Assembly (NCBI RefSeq): GCF_005298175.1
Contig: NZ_SZYH01000001.1
Coordinates: 992,001 to 1,056,000 of the forward strand
Source of the DNA: Marinobacter panjinensis
GTDB taxonomy: Bacteria; Pseudomonadota; Gammaproteobacteria; Pseudomonadales; Oleiphilaceae
Reading direction: 5' to 3'
DNA: 64,000 nucleotides
Part shown: piece after piece, positions 1 through 10,790 of the stretch
How the letters are laid out: every line of letters begins with the position of its first letter
How positions within the stretch are numbered: the stretch's first letter is position 1
Notes under the pieces: generated by a model
Databases searched by the model: none
Seen by the model: the letters and a program-made list of their open reading frames with translations, nothing else
What the model was told of the DNA's origin: nothing
Translations under genes and position numbers: made by a program

Positions 1-1021
1 AGACGCCGTGATCGACAGGTGTACCCTCCGCCAGCGGTTCGGTCTCGCAGGCACTCCTGATCAGCTGCAGGCCATCCCGCAACCATTGAACTGCCGCGCC
101 GGCAATAAAGATACTGCCCTCCAGTGCATAGACCGGTTTGCCATTGAGACGGTAGGCGATCGTGGTCAGCAACCGGTGCTCCGAGGTCAGGGCCTTTTCG
201 CCGGTGTTAAGCATCAGAAAGCAGCCGGTTCCATAGGTGCTTTTTGCCATACCGGTTTCAAAACAGGTCTGTCCAAACAGCGCCGCTTGCTGGTCACCCG
301 CCATCCCCATGACAGAGGCACCGTCCAGACGTCCGTTACCCACGATCTGACCGAAGTCCGCCGCGGAATCCATCACTTCAGGCAACAGGGGCTCCGGGAT
401 GCCAAACAGGTCCAGCAGTTCCTGGTCCCATTCCTGTTTGTGAATGTTGAACAACATGGTGCGGCTGGCGTTAGTGGCATCGGTACGGTGAACCTTACCG
501 CCGGTCAGGCGCCACAGCAGGAAGCTGTCGATGGTGCCAAACGCAAGCTCTCCCTTTTCGGCCCGCTGCCTGGCACCAGGCACATTATCGAGAACCCAGC
601 GAATTTTCGTGGCCGAAAAATAGGGGTCGATCAATAGCCCGGTCTTGTTGTTCACCGATGGTTCCAGGCTCTGCTTTTTAAGGGATTCGCACCAGTCAGC
701 GGTTCTGCGGTCCTGCCAGACGATGGCCGGATACACCGCTTCGCCCGTCGCCCGGTCCCAGAGTACGGTGGTCTCTCTCTGGTTGGTTATTCCTACCGCG
801 ACCACCTCGTCGCTGTCGCCACACCCCTTGTCCATAACCTCATCACAGACTTCCCTGACTGTCCGCCATATATCTTCGGGGTCGTGTTCTACCCAGCCAC
901 TGGCGGGAAAGTGTTGGGGAAATTCCTGCTGGCTGGAGGCGTGTATGTTGGCGTCCAGAGTGAAAAGAATCGCGCGGGAACTGGTGGTACCCTGGTCGAT
1001 GGACAGAATAAACTGAGTCAT
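1..1021 (-). CDS. glpK: Glycerol kinase (partial, C-terminus outside window)
   Basis: ATP-dependent phosphorylation of glycerol to sn-glycerol 3-phosphate in the cytoplasm. The minus strand from 1021 reads through about 340 codons without a stop and leaves the window; the family is about 495 residues, so roughly the last third is missing. The N-terminus has the FGGY-kinase phosphate-binding signature ([17 protein letters not shown]), and the last visible part contains [10 protein letters not shown], typical of GlpK. It is divergent from glpR with a 220-nt shared promoter region. Control by GlpR is expected from the arrangement. Confidence 0.95.
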   Translation of the reverse strand, partial: MTQFILSIDQGTTSSRAILFTLDANIHASSQQEFPQHFPASGWVEHDPEDIWRTVREVCDEVMDKGCGDSDEVVAVGITNQRETTVLWDRATGEAVYPAIVWQDRRTADWCESLKKQSLEPSVNNKTGLLIDPYFSATKIRWVLDNVPGARQRAEKGELAFGTIDSFLLWRLTGGKVHRTDATNASRTMLFNIHKQEWDQELLDLFGIPEPLLPEVMDSAADFGQIVGNGRLDGASVMGMAGDQQAALFGQTCFETGMAKSTYGTGCFLMLNTGEKALTSEHRLLTTIAYRLNGKPVYALEGSIFIAGAAVQWLRDGLQLIRSACETEPLAEGTPVDHGV

Positions 1022-1047
1022 GGCCTTTGCCTCATGTGTTCTTATTT

Positions 1048-1055
1048 TTTCGCAT
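1048..1055. promoter_or_regulatory. Candidate GlpR half-site in the glpK/glpR intergenic region
   Basis: TTTCGCAT lies 27 nt upstream of the glpK start. The same octamer recurs in front of glpD (2113-2120), where it is part of an inverted repeat. Its presence ahead of both glp transcription units is the only evidence. The rest of 1022-1241 is AT-rich and shows no other clear motif. Confidence 0.3.
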
Positions 1056-1241
1056 TTTTACTTTTTTGAAAACAAAAGCCAACCCCCTCTTGACGGGCGA
1101 AAACTGGCTCTCTCTCCACCCTTTCCCCACAATAACGCTCTGGAAAGGCTGCACAAAGACCCCAAACACTCTAAAATGAACATGGATACAGAATCGCTAT
1201 TTCGTTCGTTAGAGAAAACATTGGTTGTCGTAGGAGGTTGA

Positions 1242-2000
1242 ATGGCGCAGCGACGCAGGCAGGATCTGATCATGGAGCTGATCCAGCAAAATGGCTTTGT
1301 GACGACAGAACAGCTGGTAGACCAGTTCAGGGTGACACCGCAGACCATTCGCCGTGATCTGAACGAACTGGCCGGACAGAAAAAGCTGCGCCGGCATCAT
1401 GGCGGTGCCGGCATCGATTCCAGCACGGTTAATACAGCCTACCACGCTCGCAAGATCATGGACCTGGAAGCCAAGGAGCGCATTGCCGAGGCGTTGGTAA
1501 AGATGATCCCGGACAATTCCTCCATGTTCATCAACATCGGCACCACCACTGAAACCATTGCCAAAGCACTGCTCGAAAAAAACAACCTCCAGGTGGTGAC
1601 CAACAACCTGCACGTGGCCTCCATCCTCTCCGCAAAGGAAGACTTCCATATCATCATTGCCGGCGGTGAAGTCAGGAATCGTGATGGTGGCATTGTGGGT
1701 GAAGCCACCCGGGACTTTATCAATCAGTTCAAAATGGATTTCGGCATCATCGGCATCAGTGGCATTCACACCGATGGCTCATTGCTCGACTTCGATTACC
1801 GGGAAGTCCGGGTTGCTCAGTCCATTATCGAGAATTCGGGCCAGGTTCTGCTGGCCGCCGACCATTCCAAGTTCGGCCGCAACGCCATGGTGCGCCTTGG
1901 CAGTATCGCCCAGGCCGACCACGTGTTTACTGATGAGCCACCACCCGTTGAAATCCGCCAGCTGCTGCGTGAGAACAACGTAGAACTGCATCTGGTCTGA
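1242..2000 (+). CDS. glpR: Glycerol-3-phosphate regulon repressor, DeoR family
   Basis: Transcriptional repressor of glycerol 3-phosphate genes. The 252 residues match the family length. An N-terminal DeoR winged helix (about residues 9-42, with VTPQTIRRDLNEL) is followed by the sugar-phosphate sensor domain, which includes FINIGTTTETIAKAL and the late segment VLLAADHSKFGR. The start is fixed by a strong AGGAGG four bases before the ATG. It lies between divergent glpK and co-oriented glpD, which supports GlpR over another DeoR paralogue. Confidence 0.9.
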   Translation: MAQRRRQDLIMELIQQNGFVTTEQLVDQFRVTPQTIRRDLNELAGQKKLRRHHGGAGIDSSTVNTAYHARKIMDLEAKERIAEALVKMIPDNSSMFINIGTTTETIAKALLEKNNLQVVTNNLHVASILSAKEDFHIIIAGGEVRNRDGGIVGEATRDFINQFKMDFGIIGISGIHTDGSLLDFDYREVRVAQSIIENSGQVLLAADHSKFGRNAMVRLGSIAQADHVFTDEPPPVEIRQLLRENNVELHLV

Positions 2001-2112
2001 CCTTTCCCGCCATAACACTTCTCGCTTGCTGAAACTGCCCTGCGGGCTCCCCGTTTATTGGCACACCGTTTTTCGTTTTTTTTCTGTATTTTCCTTTACG
2101 AATATATTTTGC

Positions 2113-2145
2113 TTTCGCATAATATAGAAATACGTTTGTGCGAAA
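2113..2145. promoter_or_regulatory. Inverted repeat upstream of glpD, candidate GlpR operator
   Basis: TTTCGCA at 2113-2119 and TGCGAAA at 2139-2145 form an inverted repeat with a 19-nt AT-rich centre, 55-87 nt before the glpD start. The left arm repeats the octamer found before glpK. Assignment to GlpR is inferred from position and recurrence. Confidence 0.4.
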
Positions 2146-2199
2146 ACCGGAAAGAGCGCCCGGAAGCGTCCTTTCATTGGCGTCAGGAGATGACAGAAG

Positions 2200-3729
2200 A
2201 TGACCGAGGAGAACAATGAATTTGACGTTGTCGTTGTTGGCGGCGGTGTTAACGGAACGGGGATCGCAATGGATGCTGCGGGCCGGGGTCTCAAGGTGTT
2301 GCTTTGCGAAATGAACGACCTCGCTTCGGCGACATCCTCCAACAGCAGCAAGCTCATCCATGGCGGACTGCGTTACCTGGAACACTACGAGTTCCGGCTG
2401 GTACGGGAGGCTCTGGCAGAACGGGAGTCGTTGTTGCGGAACTCGCCCCATATTATGTGGCCCATGCGTTTCCGGTTGCCTCACCGCCCTCACCTGCGCC
2501 CGGCCTGGATGATCAGAATGGGGCTGTTCCTTTACGACCACCTTGCCAAGAGGGAAGTCCTGCCCGGGTCCCGGTCCATCAAATTCGATGAAAAGGACCC
2601 GCTCAAGTCGGACATTACCAGAGGGTTTGAATATTCCGACGGCTGGGTAGACGATGCCCGCCTGGTAGTACTGACCGCCAGGAAAGCCCAGGAATGCGGT
2701 GCGACCATCCTGACCAGAACCAAGTGCATCAACGCCCGACGTGGTGAGAACTCGTGGGATGTCTCACTGCAGGACATGAACGACGACAGCATCCACCATG
2801 TATCGGCAAAGGTCATTGTCAACGCCTCCGGCCCCTGGGTAAGCCGCCTTTTCAGCGAAAGCCTCGCCATGAAAGCGCCTAAAAACATTCGCATGGTCAA
2901 AGGCAGCCACATTGTTGTTCCCCGCCTCAACCGGGAAACAGAGGCCTACATCCTTCAGAATGAGGATGAGCGCATTGTGTTCGTTATCCCTTACGAGGAC
3001 GAGTTCTCCCTTATCGGCACAACCGATGTGGATTACGAGGGCGACCCGAAGAAAGCAAAAATTTCGCCGGAAGAAACCGAGTACCTGCTGGACATCGTCA
3101 ACTCCCACTTTAAGCGCCAGCTGACGGAAAGTGACGTGGTCTGGTCCTACTCCGGCGTTCGTCCGCTGATGGATGACGAAGAAGGTGATGCCAAGAAGGC
3201 CTCCCGGGACTACTCCTTTGAAGTCAACAAGGAAAAAGGCAAAGCCCCGGTTATTTCCGTGTTCGGCGGCAAAATCACCACCTACCGCAAGCTTGCGGAA
3301 GCAGCTACAGACAAGCTGTGCCAATTCTTCCCGCACGCCCGGGGCCCCTGGACCAAGAAGGGTATTCTGCCCGGTGGTGACTTTGAGAATCACGATACCC
3401 TCGAAGCTCGCCTGTCAGCGGATTATCCCTGGCTACCCGAGGCTGTGTGCAGTCGCTATGTGCGTACCTATGGAACCAATGCCTACGACATTCTGGCCAA
3501 CGCCAAATCCGTTCAGGATCTGGGCTACCGGTTTGCCGGCACCCTCTATGAACGGGAAGTGGAATACCTGATCAAACATGAATGGGCAATGACGTCGGAA
3601 GATATTCTCTGGCGTCGCACCAAACAGGGGCTATACGCCACTGAAGACGATGTGCGCGAGCTGGACAGGTACCTGTCGGCTAAGGCAACTCCGCAACCAC
3701 AGACTGTTGCTCTCCACCACAGCGCCTGA
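2200..3729 (+). CDS. glpD: Aerobic glycerol-3-phosphate dehydrogenase (FAD, quinone-linked)
   Basis: Oxidises glycerol 3-phosphate to dihydroxyacetone phosphate and passes electrons to the quinone pool at the inner membrane. The 509 residues match the family (about 500). The N-terminal FAD-binding motif GGGVNG is at residues 14-19, followed by the GlpD signature SSKLIHGGLRYLEHYEF. The C-terminal DAO domain contains FGGKITTYRKLAEAA. It follows glpR by 199 nt with its own putative operator and an AGGAG ribosome site. Confidence 0.96.
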   Translation: MTEENNEFDVVVVGGGVNGTGIAMDAAGRGLKVLLCEMNDLASATSSNSSKLIHGGLRYLEHYEFRLVREALAERESLLRNSPHIMWPMRFRLPHRPHLRPAWMIRMGLFLYDHLAKREVLPGSRSIKFDEKDPLKSDITRGFEYSDGWVDDARLVVLTARKAQECGATILTRTKCINARRGENSWDVSLQDMNDDSIHHVSAKVIVNASGPWVSRLFSESLAMKAPKNIRMVKGSHIVVPRLNRETEAYILQNEDERIVFVIPYEDEFSLIGTTDVDYEGDPKKAKISPEETEYLLDIVNSHFKRQLTESDVVWSYSGVRPLMDDEEGDAKKASRDYSFEVNKEKGKAPVISVFGGKITTYRKLAEAATDKLCQFFPHARGPWTKKGILPGGDFENHDTLEARLSADYPWLPEAVCSRYVRTYGTNAYDILANAKSVQDLGYRFAGTLYEREVEYLIKHEWAMTSEDILWRRTKQGLYATEDDVRELDRYLSAKATPQPQTVALHHSA

Positions 3730-3751
3730 ATCACTCCGGGCGTATCATTGC

Positions 3752-4351
3752 TTAGCGCCCGAGGATATCCCCGACTCGCTTGCGTAACTGGGGAATCACT
3801 TCCTCTTCAAACCAGGGATTGCGACGTAACCACAGGTTGTTCCGTGGGCTGGGGTGTGGCAGCGGCAGCACCTCCGGCCACACGTCCCGCCAACGCTTAA
3901 CCCGTTCGGTGACCGGCGCTTTCCCGCCGGGCAGGTGCCAGGCATGGGCGTACTGGCCGATTACCAGGGTCAGCTCTATGTACTCCAGGCGCTCAAGCAA
4001 CAGGTCACGCCAGGCAGGCGCACATTCCGGTCGTGGCGGCAGGTCACCGGACTTGCCGGTACCCGGGTAACAAAACCCCATGGGCAGGATGGCCAACTGC
4101 TGCTCATCATAGAAAACCTCCCGGCTTATACCCATCCAGTCCCGCAGCCGGTCACCACTGGGATCATTGAATGGCAGGCCGGTCTCATGTACGCGGCGGC
4201 CGGGCGCCTGCCCCACCACCAGAATGCGGGCAGAGCGGGAAATCTGGATTACCGGCCGGGGGCCCAGCGGGAGCTGCGACTCGCAGATCCTGCACTGACG
4301 AACCTGTGCAACAAGCTCCTCGAAAGGCAGCTGTGTATCAATACTGGTCAT
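3752..4351 (-). CDS. Uracil-DNA glycosylase family protein with four-cysteine cluster
   Basis: Belongs to the uracil-DNA glycosylase fold, with GQAPGRR (residues 47-53) and PFNDPSGDRL (60-69) resembling the GEAPG and PFVG-AG motifs of UDG families 4 and 5. Four cysteines at 20, 23, 94 and 110 (C-x2-C ... C-x15-C) match the spacing expected for a [4Fe-4S] UDG. Base excision of uracil is inferred. An upstream in-frame ATG at 4387 adds 12 residues, but CAGGAG 12 nt before the ATG at 4351 favours the shorter form (199 aa). It converges on glpD with a 22-nt gap. Confidence 0.8.
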   Translation of the reverse strand: MTSIDTQLPFEELVAQVRQCRICESQLPLGPRPVIQISRSARILVVGQAPGRRVHETGLPFNDPSGDRLRDWMGISREVFYDEQQLAILPMGFCYPGTGKSGDLPPRPECAPAWRDLLLERLEYIELTLVIGQYAHAWHLPGGKAPVTERVKRWRDVWPEVLPLPHPSPRNNLWLRRNPWFEEEVIPQLRKRVGDILGR

Positions 4352-4472
4352 TTGTGCCAACCACTCCTGAACAAAAGGCCATTGCATAAACAGCCGGCTA
4401 CCGTAACCTTAAAGCCTGTTTCCATTACCCACAAATGAGCCATTCCCACACTGGCGAAAGGAACTGCCCGAC

Positions 4473-5207
4473 ATGAATGCCAAATCAGACATCGAGCCGA
4501 ATCCTGCCCTCGACGAATTCCGCAAAGTGGTGCGCAGCCGCCGTTCGGTGCGCCGGTTTTCCGACGAGCCGGTGCCGGAACACGTACTGGACGACTGCCT
4601 GGACCTGGCCATGCTGGCACCCAACTCCAGCAACCTGCAGCCCTGGGAATTTTTCGTGGTGAGAACGCCGGACCTGAAAGCGAAACTTGCCGAAGCCTGC
4701 CTGGGACAGAACGCGGCAAAAACCGCGCCGGTACTGATCGTTGTGGTTGCCAGGACGGATACCTGGCGCCAGCATTCGCGCATGGCACTGGAACAGTGGC
4801 CGGAAGAAAACCTGCCGACTATTGTGAAGAAATATTATTCGAAAATCGCCCCGATCCATTACAACCAGGGACCTTTCGGACTGTTCGGAGTCGCCAAGAA
4901 GACCGCAGGATTGTTTGTGGGCCTGACACGCCCGGTTCCGAGGGGGCCCTATTCCCCTAATGAAATGAAAGTCTGGGCCACCAAATCCACCGCTCTGGCC
5001 GCAGAGAACCTGATGCTGGCACTCAGGGCACACGGCTATGACTCCTGTCCCATGGAAGGCTTCGATGAGTGCCGGGTACGGCGGCTGCTGAAACTGCCAA
5101 AAAAAGGCCTCGTAACCATGGTACTGGCAGCCGGAAAACGTTCTGAAAAAGGGGTTTATAACCGCCAGTATCGCTTTGACAAGGATGAACTTGTCCATTA
5201 CCTGTAA
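4473..5207 (+). CDS. Nitroreductase family protein (FMN)
   Basis: A 244-residue NAD(P)H:FMN oxidoreductase-fold protein. The N-terminal RSRRSVRRFSDEPV segment is the FMN phosphate-binding signature, and LAPNSSNLQPWEFFVV is the second conserved strip. A central insert (about residues 95-150) makes it longer than minimal nitroreductases. The late TKSTALAAENLMLAL and YDSCPMEGFD segments fit the family. Substrate unknown. It is divergent from the UDG-like gene and convergent with glk. Confidence 0.85.
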   Translation: MNAKSDIEPNPALDEFRKVVRSRRSVRRFSDEPVPEHVLDDCLDLAMLAPNSSNLQPWEFFVVRTPDLKAKLAEACLGQNAAKTAPVLIVVVARTDTWRQHSRMALEQWPEENLPTIVKKYYSKIAPIHYNQGPFGLFGVAKKTAGLFVGLTRPVPRGPYSPNEMKVWATKSTALAAENLMLALRAHGYDSCPMEGFDECRVRRLLKLPKKGLVTMVLAAGKRSEKGVYNRQYRFDKDELVHYL

Positions 5208-5254
5208 GCTGCCCTGTTGCTGCTCTGAGAACGAGCAGCGACAGGATGCGCGCC

Positions 5255-6220
5255 TTACACTTCCGGGTTGGTCAGCGCTTCCGCTGCACCCAGAAGGCCG
5301 GTGTAGCCTTCCATCACAACGAAAACCGGCGTTGATTCCAGCAGCGGCCGCATCCGGCCCTTGTCTTCAAACCCTTTCTGGAACGGGCTTTCCAGGAAGA
5401 AATCGATAAACCGCGGGAGAATGCCACCGCAGAGATAAACGCCGCCAGTGCCCCCCAGGGTCAATACCCCGTTGCCGGCAACACGCCCCAGAATCTCACA
5501 GAAGTGCCTCAGGGTCTGCCTTGCAAGCGGGTCGGAATGATCCAGCGCTGCAGCGGTTATTTTTTCTGGCGCATCCAGGGGTGCTGCCAAATCCTGTATC
5601 TCGGCATGGGCCTGGTACAGGTTCAGCAACCCCTGGCCACAGAGAATCCGCTCCACAGACACGCGGCCGAACCGGGCCTTGAGAATCCGCAGTACCGCCA
5701 TCTCGGTATCATCGGTAGGCGCAAAATCCACATGGCCGCCCTCGGTCATCAGGGGAACCCAACCATTCTGCAGTGGTACCAGGCCGGAAACTCCGAGCCC
5801 TGTTCCCGGCCCGATGACCAGCCGCGGCCGGCGGGCATTGCCGGGGCCACCGCAAACATGAACCAGCTTATCGGCGGCTACGTGGGGAACTCCCAGAGCC
5901 ATGGCCGTGAAGTCATTGATGACCTTGAATGCGCTCCAGCCAAACTGGCTGCGCACTTCCTCACTGTCAAAGCGCCAGTGATTATTGGTCATCCGCACCT
6001 GGGTACCCGAGACCGGGGAGGCTACGGCCAGGCAAACATCCTGTACTTCACCGACCCCGGACCGCTGGAGATAATCGGTAATGGCGGAATCGAGGTTGTC
6101 ATAATTGCTGCAGGCCAAAACCTCAACGGCTTCTGGCGTTACATCACCGGAACGCACGAGTGCGAAACGGGCATTGGTACCACCGATATCCCCTACCAGC
6201 GAGTAGTTGGTTGTCGTCAT
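5255..6220 (-). CDS. glk: Glucokinase
   Basis: Phosphorylates glucose to glucose 6-phosphate, feeding the ED route. The 321 residues match the bacterial Glk family. N-terminal [15 protein letters not shown] is the phosphate-1 loop and [15 protein letters not shown] the second glycine-rich ATP strip; EGGHVDFAP carries conserved sugar-site residues. The ATG overlaps the edd stop codon by four bases, so the pair is translationally coupled, with edd upstream. Confidence 0.95.
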   Translation of the reverse strand: MTTTNYSLVGDIGGTNARFALVRSGDVTPEAVEVLACSNYDNLDSAITDYLQRSGVGEVQDVCLAVASPVSGTQVRMTNNHWRFDSEEVRSQFGWSAFKVINDFTAMALGVPHVAADKLVHVCGGPGNARRPRLVIGPGTGLGVSGLVPLQNGWVPLMTEGGHVDFAPTDDTEMAVLRILKARFGRVSVERILCGQGLLNLYQAHAEIQDLAAPLDAPEKITAAALDHSDPLARQTLRHFCEILGRVAGNGVLTLGGTGGVYLCGGILPRFIDFFLESPFQKGFEDKGRMRPLLESTPVFVVMEGYTGLLGAAEALTNPEV

Positions 6221-8037
6221 GCGTCATGATTCCAGAAAAAGCTGGCACCTTCTTCCGGGGTGCTGGCGGCCTTACGCATCCAGCCAAACAGTTCCCGGCC
6301 CAGGCCATGATGATAACTGCTCAGGTCGGCCTTTTCCGACTCCCGGGCGGTAAATTTCTCCACCGGCACATCTACCTCCAGTGTTCCGGTTACCGCATCC
6401 AGGGTAATGACATCGCCAGTGTGTACCCGTGAGAGAGGGCCGCCATTGGCAGCCTCGGGATAAACATGAATGGCTGCGGGCACTTTACCGGACGCGCCGG
6501 ACATGCGGCCATCGGTGACCAGACCGACCTTGAAGCCACGGTCCTGAAGCACGCCCAGATAGGGAGTCAGCTTGTGCAATTCCGGCATGCCATTGGCTTT
6601 CGGCCCCTGGAAGCGGACCACAACAATACAGTCCTTATCGAGATCACCAGCGTCGAAGGCCGCCTTGAGTTCGTTCTGATCATTGAAGACCACCGCTGGC
6701 GCCTTGACGGTTCGGTGCTCCTCGGCAACCGCCGACACCTTGACAACACCCCGGCCAAGGTTGCCGTCCAGAACTCTGAGGCCGCCATCAGGTGCAAAGG
6801 GCTCTTTCGCAGTGCTCAGCACGTCCGGCTTGGCACTTTTCTCCAGCGCGGGCTTCCAGACCAGCTTGTTACCCTCCATTTCGGGCATGCGGGCATACTG
6901 CTCCAGGCCGTGACCCATTACCGTTTCAACATCGTTGTGCAGGAAACCGGCACCCAGCAGCTCCCGGATCAGGAACGGTGTACCACCGGCTTCGTGGAAG
7001 GCATTTATATCTTCCTGACCGTTGGGATAGATGCGGGTCATGGAGGGCACCACCGACGACAGTTCGGAATAGTCGTTCCAGTCGATGATAATGCCAGCAG
7101 CCCGGGCAATGGCGATCCAGTGAATGGTGTGGTTGGTGGAGCCACCGGTGACAAGCAGCGCCACCAGCGCGTTGACGATGCTTTTCTCATCTATCATGTC
7201 GCCCAGGCCGAGCTTGCCGCCGTGAGGCTTGGAAAGCCGGATCACCTGCTCGGTGGCGGTACGGGTCAATTCGTCCCGCAACGGTGTACCCGGATTAACG
7301 AACGCCGCACCCGGCAGGTGCAGCCCCATGACTTCCACCAGAAGCTGGTTGCTGTTGGCAGTACCATAGAAGGTACAGGTACCCGGGCTGTGGTAAGACT
7401 TTGACTCTGCCTCAAGCAACTCGTCCCTGCCGATCTTGCCTTCAGCATACAACTGGCGGATGCGCTGTTTTTCCTTGTTGGGCAGCCCGGAAGGCATCGG
7501 TCCCGCGGGAATCAGTATCGTTGGCAGGTAGCCGAAACTCAGGGAGCCGATCAACAGCCCGGGCACGATCTTGTCGCAGATACCCAGTAACACATTGGCA
7601 TCAAACATGTTGTGGCTGAGCGCAACCGACGTGCTCATGGCAATGGTGTCGCGGGAAAACAGGCTCAACTCCATTCCTGGCTGCCCCTGGGTCACGCCGT
7701 CGCACATGGCGGGCGTACCACCGGCAAACTGGGCAACTGATCCCATGCCATGGGCCGCCTCACGGATCACATCCGGAAAACTCTGGTAAGGCTGATGGGC
7801 AGACAACATGTCGTTGTACGCAGAAACAATGGCCACATTGGCCTTGTTCATCAGCTTCAGGGTGTCTTTGTCTGACTGGTTACAGGCCGCAAACCCGTGG
7901 GCCAGGTTGCCACAGGAAAGTGTACTGCGCTGGGGCGACTGCGCCTTGAGCTCTTCCATCCGGTTCAGGTAGTCCTGACGGGTAGCGCGACTGCGCTCGA
8001 TAATGCGTTGGGTTACCGCGTCTACGGTCGGATGCAT
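6217..8037 (-). CDS. edd: Phosphogluconate dehydratase
   Basis: Dehydrates 6-phosphogluconate to KDPG, the first committed step of the ED pathway. The 606 residues equal the usual size. Iron-sulfur and active-site strips of the IlvD/Edd family are visible: [30 protein letters not shown] [13 protein letters not shown], and [19 protein letters not shown]. The late [16 protein letters not shown] is the dehydratase C-terminal signature. It leads an edd-glk operon divergent from gap across 170 nt that contain a HexR-like box. Confidence 0.97.
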   Translation of the reverse strand: MHPTVDAVTQRIIERSRATRQDYLNRMEELKAQSPQRSTLSCGNLAHGFAACNQSDKDTLKLMNKANVAIVSAYNDMLSAHQPYQSFPDVIREAAHGMGSVAQFAGGTPAMCDGVTQGQPGMELSLFSRDTIAMSTSVALSHNMFDANVLLGICDKIVPGLLIGSLSFGYLPTILIPAGPMPSGLPNKEKQRIRQLYAEGKIGRDELLEAESKSYHSPGTCTFYGTANSNQLLVEVMGLHLPGAAFVNPGTPLRDELTRTATEQVIRLSKPHGGKLGLGDMIDEKSIVNALVALLVTGGSTNHTIHWIAIARAAGIIIDWNDYSELSSVVPSMTRIYPNGQEDINAFHEAGGTPFLIRELLGAGFLHNDVETVMGHGLEQYARMPEMEGNKLVWKPALEKSAKPDVLSTAKEPFAPDGGLRVLDGNLGRGVVKVSAVAEEHRTVKAPAVVFNDQNELKAAFDAGDLDKDCIVVVRFQGPKANGMPELHKLTPYLGVLQDRGFKVGLVTDGRMSGASGKVPAAIHVYPEAANGGPLSRVHTGDVITLDAVTGTLEVDVPVEKFTARESEKADLSSYHHGLGRELFGWMRKAASTPEEGASFFWNHDA

Positions 8038-8144
8038 AGTGGGTCTCCTGAAATCTCGTTATTTCGTTGCTTTTTTAATTCCCGTAAGTTTACTGTCTTT
8101 TTTTACCGTTTTCACCCGCGCATCATTCATTTTTCCAATATTTG

Positions 8145-8161
8145 TTGTTATATTTACTACA
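8145..8161. promoter_or_regulatory. Putative HexR box between edd and gap
   Basis: Read on the minus strand, this begins TGTAGTAA, continues AT-rich and ends ACAA. The box at 14148 between zwf and hexR starts with the same TGTAGTAA. HexR is known to bind AT-rich palindromes of the TTGT-N7/8-ACAA type in front of ED and gap genes in pseudomonads and Shewanella. The match is imperfect but both expected divergent promoters have one. Confidence 0.55.
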
Positions 8162-8207
8162 TCACCAACAAAGATGAACAATAAACAACCAGATTTGGAG
8201 CCAGAAC

Positions 8208-9215
8208 ATGACTATTCGCATCGCAATTAACGGCTTCGGGCGCATTGGCCGCAATGTTCTCCGCGCACTTTACGAAAATGACTACCGCGACCAGATGCAG
8301 GTTGTCGCCATCAACGATCTGGGCGACGCTGAGACCAACGCCCACCTGCTCAAATACGACAGTGTTCACGGTCGCTTCACGGGCATTGTAAACCACGATT
8401 CCGAGTCCCTCTCTGTCAATGGCGACCGCATCGCCATCACCGCCATCCGCAACCCGGAAGAGCTGCCCTGGAAAGACTATCACGTGGATGTGGTGTTCGA
8501 GTGTACCGGCCTGTTCACTTCCCGTGATAAAGCCGAAGGCCACCTCAAGGCGGGCGCCCGCAAGGTCATCATCTCTGCGCCTTCCCCGGATGCAGACGCC
8601 ATGGTGGTTTACGGTGTCAACGACAACATCCTGACTGCCGAACACGACATCATCTCCAACGCCTCCTGCACCACCAACTGCCTGGCGCCGGTGGTCAAAG
8701 CACTGCACGACAAGATCGGCATCGAAAGCGGGCTGATGACGACCATCCACTCCTACACCAACGATCAGAAGCTGAGCGACGTCTATCACTCGGACCTGTA
8801 TCGTGCACGTTCGGCCACGCAATCGATGATCCCCACCAAGACCGGCGCTGCAGCAGCGATCGGCAAGGTGATCCCGGAACTGGCCGGAAAATTTGACGGA
8901 CTGGCGGTCAGGGTTCCTACTATCAACGTGTCGCTGGTAGATTTCGGCTTTATTGCCAGCCGTGACACGACAGTAGAGGAAATCAACGAAGTCGTCAGGG
9001 CCGCCGCGGAAAACAGCCCGGTACTGGGTTACAATTCTGAAAAACTGGTCAGCGTTGACTTCAACCACAATGCCCTGTCCAGCATTTTCGACGCTAACCA
9101 CACTCGGGCCATGGGCCGTCATGCAAAAGTCATGGCCTGGTACGATAATGAATGGGGCTTCTCGAACCGGATGCTCGATAATGCCGCCGCACTGATGGAA
9201 AAGGCGAGCCAGTAA
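8208..9215 (+). CDS. gap: Glyceraldehyde-3-phosphate dehydrogenase, type I
   Basis: NAD-linked oxidative phosphorylation of glyceraldehyde 3-phosphate produced by KDPG cleavage. The 335 residues match the family. [14 protein letters not shown] (8-21) is the Rossmann nucleotide loop; [12 protein letters not shown] contains catalytic Cys154, and [12 protein letters not shown] is the C-terminal signature. It is divergent from edd-glk, as in pseudomonad hex regulons, and has GGAG before the ATG. It is followed 73 nt later by pyk in the same direction. Confidence 0.97.
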   Translation: MTIRIAINGFGRIGRNVLRALYENDYRDQMQVVAINDLGDAETNAHLLKYDSVHGRFTGIVNHDSESLSVNGDRIAITAIRNPEELPWKDYHVDVVFECTGLFTSRDKAEGHLKAGARKVIISAPSPDADAMVVYGVNDNILTAEHDIISNASCTTNCLAPVVKALHDKIGIESGLMTTIHSYTNDQKLSDVYHSDLYRARSATQSMIPTKTGAAAAIGKVIPELAGKFDGLAVRVPTINVSLVDFGFIASRDTTVEEINEVVRAAAENSPVLGYNSEKLVSVDFNHNALSSIFDANHTRAMGRHAKVMAWYDNEWGFSNRMLDNAAALMEKASQ

Positions 9216-9288
9216 CACGGGCCTCCCACCAGGCAATCATCGGCAATCACCGGAAAGCTCCACTGGAAAACAAAAGGAAACAGCAACC

Positions 9289-10737
9289 ATGCTTAGGCGT
9301 ACCAAGATCGTCGCCACCCTCGGCCCCGCCACCGACTCGCCGGAATCACTGTCGGCCATTATTGCCGCAGGCGTAGATGTAACTCGACTGAACTTCTCTC
9401 ACGGCAGCGCCGAAGATCACATGGAACGCGCCCGCCGGGTGCGTGAATGCGCCGCCGCCAATGGCCGCTTCGTGGCCCTGCTGGCCGACCTGCAAGGTCC
9501 CAAGCTGCGTATTGCACGTTTCTCTGAGAACAAGGTCACCCTCAAGGCCGGCCAGCAGTTCATCCTGGACGCCGCCATGGACAAGGAAGCCGGCAATGAG
9601 GAGCGGGTTGGCATTGATTACGAGCAGCTGATCCAAGACGTGAAACCGGGCGACATCCTGGTGCTGGACGATGGCCGCATCGAGATGGAAGTCGAAACCG
9701 TCGACGGCACCAGCATCTCTTCCCGCGTTCTTATCGGTGGCCCCCTGTCCAACAACAAGGGCCTGAACAAGCGTGGCGGCGGCCTTTCTGCCGAAGCGCT
9801 GACCGAGAAAGACAAACAGGACATCAAAACCGCCGCCCGCCTTGGCGCCGATTATGTGGCCGTGTCTTTCGTACGCACCGCCGAAGACATGCACGTTGCC
9901 CGCCGCCTGCTGAAAGAAGCCGGCTCGGAAGCCCGCCTGGTTGCCAAGATCGAGCGCGCGGAACTGGCCCATAACAACGCAGCCCTGGACGCGGTGATTG
10001 ATGCCTCCGATGCGGTGATGGTTGCTCGCGGCGACCTGGCCGTGGAAATCGGCGACGCCGAGCTGGTGGGTGTACAGAAACACATCATCAACCGCGCCCG
10101 CGCACTCAACACCGTAGTCATTACGGCCACCCAGATGATGGAATCCATGATCGAAAACCCGATGCCTACCCGGGCAGAGGTTTCTGACGTGGCCAACGCG
10201 GTCATGGACTACACCGACGCGGTAATGCTGTCTGCGGAAACCGCCGTTGGCGACTATCCGAAAGAAGCCGTGGAGGCGATGGTGCGCATCTGTATCGGTG
10301 CGGAAAAGCAGCCTTCGATGCACCAGTCAAAACACCGCATTCACGAAAGCATGGAGCATGTGGACGAGGCCATTGCCCTGTCTGCCATGTATGCGGCCAA
10401 TCATCTGGAGGGTGTCACGTCGATCATCTGCATGTCAGAAACCGGCGCCACTCCCCTGCTGATGTCCCGCATCAAATCGAGCCTGCCGATTTTTACCTTC
10501 TCCCGCCATCATTCTACCCAGCATCGGGTGACGCTGTTCCGTGGTGTACAGACAGTGCCGTTTGATTCGGCAGCGATTCCGCCCGAACAGACAAACTCCC
10601 GTGCGGTGGCTGAGCTGGTTCGGATGGGTGTCGTCAAGGAGGGAGACCTGGTTGTCATCACCAAGGGCGATTATGTTAATGCTCAGGGTGGCACCAATAC
10701 CATGAAGATTGTTCGTGTTGGGGCGGATATTCGCTGA
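9289..10737 (+). CDS. pyk: Pyruvate kinase
   Basis: Transfers phosphate from phosphoenolpyruvate to ADP. The 482 residues agree with PykA-type enzymes. N-terminal [16 protein letters not shown], central [12 protein letters not shown] (metal and substrate site), and [12 protein letters not shown] are diagnostic. The C-terminal domain ends with [20 protein letters not shown]. It likely shares transcripts with gap. The stop codon is followed after 53 nt by a perfect hairpin element that may terminate transcription. Confidence 0.96.
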   Translation: MLRRTKIVATLGPATDSPESLSAIIAAGVDVTRLNFSHGSAEDHMERARRVRECAAANGRFVALLADLQGPKLRIARFSENKVTLKAGQQFILDAAMDKEAGNEERVGIDYEQLIQDVKPGDILVLDDGRIEMEVETVDGTSISSRVLIGGPLSNNKGLNKRGGGLSAEALTEKDKQDIKTAARLGADYVAVSFVRTAEDMHVARRLLKEAGSEARLVAKIERAELAHNNAALDAVIDASDAVMVARGDLAVEIGDAELVGVQKHIINRARALNTVVITATQMMESMIENPMPTRAEVSDVANAVMDYTDAVMLSAETAVGDYPKEAVEAMVRICIGAEKQPSMHQSKHRIHESMEHVDEAIALSAMYAANHLEGVTSIICMSETGATPLLMSRIKSSLPIFTFSRHHSTQHRVTLFRGVQTVPFDSAAIPPEQTNSRAVAELVRMGVVKEGDLVVITKGDYVNAQGGTNTMKIVRVGADIR

Positions 10738-10790
10738 TTTTCTGTTAATTGGGAGGTGTCTTCCCTTGTAGCCTTCTAGTTTGGTGCTGG

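Noticed and set aside
8..637. Plus-strand open frame at the left edge
   Set aside because: Antisense to glpK, whose protein motifs are unambiguous on the minus strand.
5208..5254. Terminator between nitroreductase and glk genes
   Set aside because: GTTGCTGCTC and GAGCAGCGAC form a stem with one mismatch but no T-run follows.
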